Shown: in pieces, positions 1-5,208 of the stretch | Layout of the letters: every line of letters starts with the position of its first letter | How positions within the stretch are numbered: the stretch's first letter is position 1 | DNA from: Lentisphaerota bacterium | GTDB taxonomy: Bacteria > Verrucomicrobiota > Kiritimatiellia > RFP12 > UBA1067 | Length of the DNA: 5,332 bases | NCBI GenBank assembly: GCA_022839525.1 | Contig: JALHET010000160.1 | Span: forward strand, 1 to 5,332 | Direction of reading: 5' to 3' | Program-made: the position numbers and the translations under genes | The notes under the pieces: model-generated | The model's database searches: none | The model's input: only the letters and a program-made list of their open reading frames with translations | What the model was told of the DNA's origin: nothing

Positions 1-1712
1 TCTTCAAAATAGGAGATGTCTTCGCCTACGCGGAAACGCGCTTCGCGGTTGTTGAGCGTGGTCACGCGCGGCACCACGACAGTGCGGCTGTCGCCGGTTT
101 TTTCGAGCGCGTTCAGGACCGCCTTGAGCGCGGTGTCCCCCAGCAGGAATTGGTAGGCGAGGCTGGCGCCGCCACCGCCGGTATCCTCAACACCGGTGAA
201 AACTCCGGTCAGGACATCCGTGCGGACTGGCGTGACTCTGGTGGACCCACGACGCCAAGGATCGGTATCTCCGAGCGACCCCGGCTCAAATCGCGAGTCG
301 CCGCGGTTGTCGATCAGCCATTCGATACCGAGTTCACGCAGGTCGGTGACGGTCGTGGTGACGAATCGCGCCTCGATCAGCACCTGCAGCGGGCGCAGAT
401 CCATCGCCGCGATCAGCTCTTCCACCAAGGCTAGGTTGTCCAGTGTGTTTTTGACGACCAGCGCATGTACCTTGTCGTCAAACATAAAGTCCGCGCCCTC
501 GGGCTGCGGCACGAAGCGCTCAATGGCTTCGAGCAGACCGACCTTGCCTTCGGCGCCAGGCTTCTGCTCTTGTTGCTGCTGGCTACTGGATCTGCCGCGC
601 TCTTCGGGGCCTTTGAAGAGCGAAGCGCCCTGGGCGGTCTTGCCGAGTTCAGAGCCGACCAATCCTTTGCGCAGCCGGTAGACGCGGGTCTTCATGGGCG
701 GCACGCCAACAGCGGGCGGTTCTTTTTGAGTGATCCAGATCAGGTTGCTGTAGACGGAAAAACTGATGTCGAGGTTCTTGTCGAAGTACTCCAGCATCTC
801 GATCAGCGGCGTGTTTTCAAAGCGAGCCGTGATTTTTTTGGTGCTGACGATCTCGCTGTCGGCGATGTAGTTGATGTTGGTGGATTTTTTGATCTCCGCG
901 ATGATGGCGTTGACGTCGGCGTTTTCGAGGGTCAGGCTCACAGGTTGCCGCAACGCCTTCTGCATCTCGGTGAGCGGGGTGACGACCGCGTTGGTTTCCC
1001 CCATGACATGCTGCTTCTGGCGGTAGCGCTGCGGCATGGACGCGAAACCGAGGGCGTCGGCCGAGCCGAGGTCGACGGTGGCTTCGGCCAATTTATTGGC
1101 GGCCGCGAGCCGCTCCTCGGCCAGGCGCAGGTTGATGCGGCGCTGCAAGTCGGCGAGCCCGACCGCCTCGGGGTCTTTGCGCGTGATGTCGATGCAGGCA
1201 CTGATCGCCTCCTGCGTCTTGCCGGCCGCGAAGAGTTCCTCGGCGGCGGCCACTGCGGGCGCGAGGTCGCGCGTCATGCGGGTGCGCAACTGGGCGAGGC
1301 CCACGGCGTCAGGTCTTTTCGCGGCCAGCGCGTTGCAGGCGGCCAGCGCCTCCTGCCGTTTTCCCGTCTCGAAGAGGCGTTCGGCTTCCAGCACCTCGGG
1401 CGAGAGGCGGCGGGCGGTGCGGTTCTGGAGATCCTGTAGGCCGGCGTTAACCGCCTCGTTGGTCGAGGGCGTCACGCTGGCCATGATGAAAGAGCGCAGG
1501 TAGCCCTGCTCGAACAGACGCTCGGCTTCGGCGACTTCCGGCTCCTTTTCGGCCGGCTCTTGCCCGTACCAGGGGAGTTGCGGGCTGGTGCAACCCGCGA
1601 GAAGCGCGAAAAGAACAAGGAACGAAGACCGCGCGGCAAAGGGCCGGCGGCCGTTCCGGGCTTCGTTTTTCGAGGTGCCGCTCGGTTGAAACAGGATCGA
1701 TGATAGTCTCAT
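1..1712 (-). CDS. Secretin, GspD/PilQ-type outer-membrane channel lipoprotein (C-terminus cut by window edge)
   Basis: Read from ATG at 1712, the frame stays open for 570 codons to the left edge, so this is the N-terminal part of a larger protein. Residues 31-40 are hydrophobic and end in a lipobox, L38-A39-G40-C41, so the mature protein should be lipidated at C41. Residues 60-200 form three tandem 47-residue TPR-like repeats (see findings). Residues about 257-330 look like the secretin/TonB N-terminal short (STN, N0) domain. Residues about 341-438 look like a secretin N-domain, interrupted at about 360-390 by a Q/S-rich linker with QQQQ. The secretin core starts near 439 (VLIEARF, LGIEW), and residues 545-564 carry the family signature VVVPRVTTLNNREARFRVGE. 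The final beta-barrel part is missing. Known role: secretins form the outer-membrane pore of type II secretion or type IV pilus systems; which of the two cannot be decided here. It lies 49 bp downstream of a pseudopilin gene on the same strand, probably in one operon. A weak GAGA Shine-Dalgarno lies 7 nt before the ATG. Confidence 0.92.
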   Translation of the reverse strand, partial: MRLSSILFQPSGTSKNEARNGRRPFAARSSFLVLFALLAGCTSPQLPWYGQEPAEKEPEVAEAERLFEQGYLRSFIMASVTPSTNEAVNAGLQDLQNRTARRLSPEVLEAERLFETGKRQEALAACNALAAKRPDAVGLAQLRTRMTRDLAPAVAAAEELFAAGKTQEAISACIDITRKDPEAVGLADLQRRINLRLAEERLAAANKLAEATVDLGSADALGFASMPQRYRQKQHVMGETNAVVTPLTEMQKALRQPVSLTLENADVNAIIAEIKKSTNINYIADSEIVSTKKITARFENTPLIEMLEYFDKNLDISFSVYSNLIWITQKEPPAVGVPPMKTRVYRLRKGLVGSELGKTAQGASLFKGPEERGRSSSQQQQEQKPGAEGKVGLLEAIERFVPQPEGADFMFDDKVHALVVKNTLDNLALVEELIAAMDLRPLQVLIEARFVTTTVTDLRELGIEWLIDNRGDSRFEPGSLGDTDPWRRGSTRVTPVRTDVLTGVFTGVEDTGGGGASLAYQFLLGDTALKAVLNALEKTGDSRTVVVPRVTTLNNREARFRVGEDISYFE

Positions 1713-1761
1713 TGTTTTATCTCGCGTTAGGTTGTCAATTGAGCAAAAAACGGGAAGTGGG

Positions 1762-2601
1762 TCAGTCGCGCGTTTCTCCGGGATGGATCGTGCCCTCCCA
1801 CCAGGGCGGGCCGACGAAAACGTTGCCAGCGTAGGCCACGTTGATGGTGATGTATTGCTTGGTGGCTTTACGGCTGGCACGGTCGGCATATGCAACCCCG
1901 TAAAGACGGTTATCGCGCCAATGGTGGTAACAGCGGATGATCGGGATACGGGACGCGCTATAGGGCATGATGTTATTGTTTTTGTCGCGGTTGTTTTCAT
2001 CACCGTATGTCATTTGATCCATTTTATAATCGCGCATGGTATCACGTTGGATTGCGTTGGCGGCCTTCCACCCAGACGGCACAGATGCCGCTGAAAATTC
2101 ATAAAAGTAACTGCAGCATTCTATCGCGTCGTTACGCAAGGCATCACTGGTGTTTTTCTGGTTGTCGTAATACTGAGAGGCGTCGAGTTTGCTGCCCGAG
2201 TCATCGATGGCTTCCGTGAAGTCAGTAGGTCTGGCCCGATCCCGCCCGCCGTTTTTGTCGGCCCGGCAGACGTACATGGCGCGGTCATCGACATACTCGG
2301 GGTAGAGGTTGGAGATCCAATCCGGGGTGCGGTTGTCGTGCTCGCCGCGGTAGATGGTGAGGGCCACGCCGAACTGGCGCAGGTTGGATTTGCAGTTGGC
2401 CTGGCGGGCCTGCTTGTAGCCCGACTTTACGGAGACGACCAGCGCGGAACTGAGAATGCCGATGATGCTGATGACCACCAGCAGCTCGATGAGCGTGAAC
2501 CCCCTGCGCGTTTGGCATGATGTCTGCGGAGGATCAACACGGAAAACAGGCGCCCCCGCGCGGGTTGCGATAGAAACCAATAGTGTGTTCACTCCGGTCA
2601 T
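1762..2601 (-). CDS. Type II secretion / type IV pilin-like protein with prepilin cleavage-methylation N-terminus
   Basis: The 279-residue reading has a class III signal: RRG34 followed by F35-T-L-I-E39, with the conserved Glu at mature position +5, then a hydrophobic helix (35-58). Prepilin peptidase should cut after G34. The helix is followed by the pattern usual in PVC pseudopilins: C70-K-S-N-L, a tyrosine-rich LYPEYVDD segment (99-106) and MYVC112. Late in the protein come IPIIRCYHHW (219-228) and a beta-rich tail ending near W267-W268-E269. Residues 201-210 are rich in Asp and Asn and could be a metal-binding loop, as in GspG, but this is speculative. Likely role: a pseudopilin or pilin subunit working with the secretin encoded 49 bp downstream. 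The start is uncertain. ATG 2601 gives an unusually long 34-residue leader and its AGGGA motif abuts the ATG. GTG at 2592 has the same AGGGA at a normal 9-nt spacing. The last 200 bp or so of coding sequence are visibly less GC-rich than the flanking genes. Confidence 0.9.
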   Translation of the reverse strand: MTGVNTLLVSIATRAGAPVFRVDPPQTSCQTRRGFTLIELLVVISIIGILSSALVVSVKSGYKQARQANCKSNLRQFGVALTIYRGEHDNRTPDWISNLYPEYVDDRAMYVCRADKNGGRDRARPTDFTEAIDDSGSKLDASQYYDNQKNTSDALRNDAIECCSYFYEFSAASVPSGWKAANAIQRDTMRDYKMDQMTYGDENNRDKNNNIMPYSASRIPIIRCYHHWRDNRLYGVAYADRASRKATKQYITINVAYAGNVFVGPPWWEGTIHPGETRD

Positions 2602-2606
2602 TCCCT
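2602..2606 (-). promoter_or_regulatory. AGGGA Shine-Dalgarno-like motif of the pseudopilin gene
   Basis: On the minus strand AGGGA directly touches the ATG at 2601, which is too close for normal initiation. It lies 9 nt before an in-frame GTG at 2592, which is a standard distance. It therefore favours GTG 2592 as the true start, removing three residues from the leader. Confidence 0.35.
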
Positions 2607-2614
2607 ATTTCAAT

Positions 2615-2632
2615 CGCAGATATCATGCCAAA
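2615..2632 (-). promoter_or_regulatory. Sigma-54-type (-24/-12) promoter of the pseudopilin-secretin unit
   Basis: The minus strand reads TTTGGCATGATATCTGCG. Against the known sigma-54 consensus YTGGCACG-N4-TTGCW it matches 10 of 13 defined positions, with the required GG and GC dinucleotides exactly 10 nt apart. The predicted start of transcription is near 2604, only a few bases before ATG 2601. Sigma-54 control of pilin genes is established in Pseudomonas, Geobacter and Myxococcus, which fits a pilin-like gene here. No enhancer-binding protein or its site is visible in the window. Confidence 0.5.
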
Positions 2633-2755
2633 GGCGGGGTGAACGGAGCAAGTGGGAAGCGCGGGATTTTGACCGGAAAGCGCGCGGGGCATAACGGATT
2701 TGAAGGGTTGGGCTGAAACGCATGGATACTGAAGTATACAGCAGGGCGTCTGGAA
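2633..2755. other. Intergenic stretch between the divergent genes, with no clear promoter for the rightward gene
   Basis: I see no gene here. The only notable elements are a small ATACT-GA-AGTAT palindrome at 2726-2737 and a poor plus-strand promoter candidate, TTGACC at 2669-2674 with CATAAC at 2690-2695. The spacing of that pair is only 15 bp, so it is not called. Confidence 0.4.
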
Positions 2756-2788
2756 CAGGGGTGTCCCTGCGTTGCGTGCAGCGCAGGG
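2756..2788. repeat. Two overlapping, mutually exclusive hairpins upstream of the rightward gene
   Basis: Stem A pairs CAGGG (2756-2760) with CCCTG (2765-2769) around a GTGT loop. Stem B pairs 2765-2774 with 2779-2788, giving 10 pairs with one G-T wobble around the loop CGTG. Both need 2765-2769, so only one can form at a time. No T-run follows on either strand, so neither looks like an intrinsic terminator. They could be part of a dispersed repeat or a leader-RNA switch. Confidence 0.5.
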
Positions 2789-2821
2789 GGGGCGGGACGG
2801 CCTTTGCCATGTTGGCAGACT

Positions 2822-2857
2822 GGATAGGAGGACGGCACGGAGGCCGTCCCTCCATCC
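2822..2857. repeat. Palindromic GGACGG...CCGTCC intergenic repeat
   Basis: GGACGG (2830-2835) and CCGTCC (2844-2849) are perfect inverted arms around the 8-nt loop CACGGAGG. Imperfect pairing extends outward: GGATAGGAGGACGG at 2822-2835 matches the reverse complement of 2844-2857 at 11 of 14 positions. The arms and loop resemble short palindromic repeats scattered between genes in Verrucomicrobia and Kiritimatiellota-type genomes. That resemblance is from memory and copy number cannot be judged from one window. There is no T-tract to make it a terminator. Confidence 0.55.
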
Positions 2858-2883
2858 CGGGCAAGGCCGTGTCTTCCTTCTCT

Positions 2884-5121
2884 ATGGAGAGCCGGGCTCT
2901 GTCCCGGCCGTTCTTCACGCGGTTTGTGTGGGTCTGCCTGTCCGCCGCGTCGGCCGCCTTCACTCAAGCGGCCCCGGCGCCGCGGCCCCGCCCGCCCTGG
3001 AATGTCGCGGAGGCGCCGTGCCGTCTGGTGGTGGAGAAGGAGCAGGACGGTTTCTTTCTGGTGCGGGTGCCGGGGATGGTGGCGGGGAAGCCTGTGGAGG
3101 CCGTGCGGGCGTTCGCCTCGACCAACGAGGTTATAGCGCGGGTGGTCTGGGTTGACCCGAGCCATGTGACGGCGCTGGTGGATGCGCGCGGCGCGCGGCT
3201 CAAGCAGATGCTCAGAATTTACCCCGTGCCGGGCGACAAGCCCATCGTGCCGTCGTCGTCGGCGTCGCCCGATCCCTTGCCGCTGCGCGGCTGCGCGCGC
3301 CGGACGGCGGGCATGGATTTCCCGGCGACGCTGGCGGACGTGAAGACGCTGGAGACGCGTTGCGACGGCAAGGCGGAGTGGTTCACGGTCGAAGGCTTCG
3401 GCAAACTGGGGGCGACGTTCAAGGGTTGGTTCCGGGGCGACTGGACGCGCAAGAACCATCTGGTGGATCTGCAGACGTGGCTACGGGTTCCGGAGGACGG
3501 ATCCTATATTTTCGGGCTGGCCGGGATTGCCCCGGCGTGGCTGATCGTGGACGGGCGGCCGGTGTTGGAGCATCCGGCCGGGCGGGCGTTCGACAAGTGG
3601 ACGTCGGGCGAGGGGGTTCCGCTCAAGGCGGGGCTGCGGCAGGTGCAGGTGCGGACCGTCTGCCGCCAGGAGATTGACACGGGGCTGGCGTGGAAGCGGG
3701 CGGGCGAGGCGGGTGTCGCCACCAACGTGGCGATGGTGACGGGCGGCGACTTGCGCGAGGGACGTTGGGAATGGCGGGATCAGCGGCTGCACCCATACGC
3801 GACTGCGAAAAGCGGCAAGGCTTACCGGTTCGAGGGGAAGGACGACCTTTTTGTGCCGTTTGTTTTTGAGGACGGCACCTCCTGCTGGGGAACCAATCAT
3901 GTGGCGGTATGGCAGGTGGGAAACCGGGTGGTGGGGGAGGGGAAATCCCTGGCTGTCACGCTGGCGGCCTCTACGCTGCCGGCGCCTCTGCGGCTGCGGG
4001 TTCAGGCCTCGACAGGGGAGAAGGCGGAGTACGAGACCCTTTTGGCCTATGACGGGCCGGTGTGGAATCAGTACGGGGTGACGACGCGGGTCACCGGCGT
4101 GCCGGCGGTGTGCTACGCGGACGACCGGGTACACCCGATCATCCGCCTGCGCACTTCGGCGGCGGACGGGCTGGCGTATGAACTCACTACCGGGGTGGAG
4201 TGGGCGGCGGGGGGCTGCAGCAACCTGACTCATGCGGTGGAGACGGACAGGGGATGGGCGCGGGTGTACCTGTGCGAGATGGAGGCGGGGGCTGTGGCGC
4301 GGGTGACGTGGTCGCTGCGGCATTACGGCGTGGAACTGGACCGGGGCGCGGTGCGTTTCCTGCGCGAGCCGTACGGCGTGTTGCCGGACACGGTGTCGGG
4401 CGAGACGCTCAAGGCGGGCGGCGAGTTTGTGGTGCTGGTGGCGTCCAAGGCGTCGCGGGGCGAGCCGGTTGTGCCTGCCGCACGGCCGTCGGGGACGAAC
4501 GGCGTGGCGCTTCTGGACGGTTTTCTGGGAAGTTCTAAAGTTCTAAAATGCGGGAGTTCTAAAGTGGAGGAAAGTGAACACGGCGCCGATCAACTCAGAA
4601 CTTCAGAACTTCAGAACGTTAGAACGTTACGCGTGGTGGACGTGCGGGCCATTGAGCAAAGCGAGGCGGCTTCGGGGATGTCGCTGCTGTTGCCGTTCGC
4701 GGCGGTGAGGGATGTGTTGCCCGCGGGGGTGGTCGTGTACGCGCCCTCGCTGTTGGGAATCAGCCGGGAAGGGGGCACGGCGGATTTCGAGCGGCGGCTG
4801 TCGGCGATGACGGGTCTTTTGAATGGGCCGGCCTGTGGGAATCCCCGGGTGTTGCTGGTGGTGCCTCCCGCTTTCGATGTGCTGCCCGGGTGCGGGTGTG
4901 TGGCGGGGGACGCGCCGTGTGTGCATGCCGCCGAGGCGCGGGCCTATGCCGAGGCAGTGATACGGGTGGCGGACGCGCACGGGGTCGAGACAGTGGATCT
5001 GTTCACCGCCTTCCAGACGTCCGGCACCAATGTCCCGCTGGTCAGAAACGGCGCTCTGACCGGCGCGGGCATCGCCTATGCCGAACAGGTGATCGCCAAA
5101 AAAATTGGAGCCGCGTTCTAG
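2884..5121 (+). CDS. Exported multidomain protein with PA14-like module and degenerate SGNH-hydrolase-like C-terminus
   Basis: Function not recognised. From ATG 2884 the product has 745 residues. Residues 1-30 form a Sec signal peptide: an n-region with three arginines, a hydrophobic core at about 14-26, and probable cleavage near TQAA30. The frame is open back to ATG 2722, but that start would read through hairpin repeats and bury the signal peptide, so 2884 is preferred although no clear Shine-Dalgarno precedes it. Residues about 40-120 look like a beta-sandwich. Residues about 165-257 resemble a PA14 module, often carbohydrate-binding (GWFRGDW, LRVPEDGSYIFGLAG, AWLIVDGRPV). Beta-rich, Ig-like sequence follows to about 520. 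Residues about 541-745 resemble an SGNH/GDSL hydrolase fold (PRVLLVVPPA, VETVDLF, and a final GAGIAYAEQVIAKKI helix) but lack its motifs. Residues about 549-583 come from inserted repeat DNA. A role in binding a surface or polysaccharide is inference only. No operon partner is visible; the next promoter starts 53 bp downstream. Confidence 0.8.
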   Translation: MESRALSRPFFTRFVWVCLSAASAAFTQAAPAPRPRPPWNVAEAPCRLVVEKEQDGFFLVRVPGMVAGKPVEAVRAFASTNEVIARVVWVDPSHVTALVDARGARLKQMLRIYPVPGDKPIVPSSSASPDPLPLRGCARRTAGMDFPATLADVKTLETRCDGKAEWFTVEGFGKLGATFKGWFRGDWTRKNHLVDLQTWLRVPEDGSYIFGLAGIAPAWLIVDGRPVLEHPAGRAFDKWTSGEGVPLKAGLRQVQVRTVCRQEIDTGLAWKRAGEAGVATNVAMVTGGDLREGRWEWRDQRLHPYATAKSGKAYRFEGKDDLFVPFVFEDGTSCWGTNHVAVWQVGNRVVGEGKSLAVTLAASTLPAPLRLRVQASTGEKAEYETLLAYDGPVWNQYGVTTRVTGVPAVCYADDRVHPIIRLRTSAADGLAYELTTGVEWAAGGCSNLTHAVETDRGWARVYLCEMEAGAVARVTWSLRHYGVELDRGAVRFLREPYGVLPDTVSGETLKAGGEFVVLVASKASRGEPVVPAARPSGTNGVALLDGFLGSSKVLKCGSSKVEESEHGADQLRTSELQNVRTLRVVDVRAIEQSEAASGMSLLLPFAAVRDVLPAGVVVYAPSLLGISREGGTADFERRLSAMTGLLNGPACGNPRVLLVVPPAFDVLPGCGCVAGDAPCVHAAEARAYAEAVIRVADAHGVETVDLFTAFQTSGTNVPLVRNGALTGAGIAYAEQVIAKKIGAAF
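2891..2908. repeat. GCCGGG-CTCTGT-CCCGGC hairpin overlapping the start of the exported-protein gene
   Basis: Six perfect pairs close a 6-nt loop. The hairpin sits at codons 3-9 of the chosen reading frame, just after ATG 2884. It may continue the repeat-rich DNA to its left into the coding start, or act on translation initiation in the mRNA. Either role is inference. Confidence 0.4.
4531..4626. repeat. Octamer repeat block in inverted orientation, inserted in frame in the coding sequence
   Basis: Three AGTTCTAA octamers (4531-4538, 4539-4546, 4555-4562) are followed, after a 32-bp centre, by four tandem octamers in the complementary sense: TCAGAACT, TCAGAACT, TCAGAACG and TTAGAACG (4595-4626). 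The two halves can pair: 4531-4546 matches the reverse complement of 4595-4610 at 14 of 16 positions. The block is much more AT-rich than the surrounding gene, and the reading frame stays open through it. Confidence 0.8.
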
Positions 5122-5173
5122 CGCCGGGTTCAATCCACAGGTTCAAGCCGCAGAAGCTTTTTCGAAACAGCGG
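5122..5173. other. Short spacer after the exported-protein gene, no terminator seen
   Basis: No hairpin followed by a T-run is visible between the TAG at 5119-5121 and the next promoter. The T5 at 5158-5162 has no stable stem before it. GGTTCAA occurs twice (5127 and 5139 regions) without further meaning that I can support. Confidence 0.4.
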
Positions 5174-5202
5174 TTGACAGCGCCGGACAATCGGCGTATT
5201 TT
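5174..5202 (+). promoter_or_regulatory. Sigma-70-type promoter, TTGACA-N17-TATTTT
   Basis: TTGACA at 5174-5179 is a perfect -35 box. TATTTT at 5197-5202 is a 4-of-6 -10 box at the optimal 17-bp spacing. The predicted transcript starts near 5208-5210 and runs rightward out of the window. The spacer contains CGCCG-GACAAT-CGGCG (5181-5196), and AATCG/CGATT (5189-5193, 5203-5207) flank the -10 box, so a regulator could bind here. Confidence 0.6.
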
Positions 5203-5208
5203 CGATTC

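Larger units (their letters stand above)
2511..2632. repeat. 18-bp inverted repeat across the pseudopilin leader and promoter
   Basis: TTTGGCATGATGTCTGCG at 2511-2528 is the reverse complement of 2615-2632 with one mismatch (17 of 18), separated by 86 bp. The right arm is the sigma-54-like promoter of the pseudopilin gene. The left arm lies inside that gene's leader-peptide codons and also satisfies the GG-N10-GC rule on the plus strand. Confidence 0.75.

Noticed and set aside
465..1439. Long plus-strand open frame of 324 codons
   Set aside because: It is opposite the secretin gene, whose minus-strand frame has lipobox, STN-like and secretin signatures. The plus frame shows no domain and is a by-product of high GC.
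1710..1738. TTGACA on the minus strand at 1738-1733 as a promoter for the secretin gene
   Set aside because: At 16-17 bp spacing the -10 box would fall on the ATG (AACAAT or ACAATG) and the transcript would begin inside the gene. TAAAAC is only 13 bp away. Read-through from the pseudopilin gene is simpler.
1741..1762. T6 run after the pseudopilin stop as an intrinsic terminator
   Set aside because: No inverted repeat precedes the run on the minus strand.
2669..2695. TTGACC with CATAAC as a rightward promoter for the exported-protein gene
   Set aside because: Spacing is 15 bp and both boxes are imperfect.
2722..2883. Extension of the exported-protein gene to ATG 2722 or ATG 2809
   Set aside because: It would translate hairpin repeat DNA, has no well-placed Shine-Dalgarno, and would place the signal peptide 29-54 residues inside the protein.
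3481..4323. Long minus-strand frame opposite the exported-protein gene, and a similar one at 2623-3459
   Set aside because: Both are rich in Arg, Pro and His, typical of antisense shadows in GC-rich genes. The plus strand carries the signal peptide and domain patterns.
5122..5145. GGTTCAATCC resembling a tRNA T-arm
   Set aside because: The flanking bases do not pair as a T-stem and no acceptor, D or anticodon arms can be found around it.
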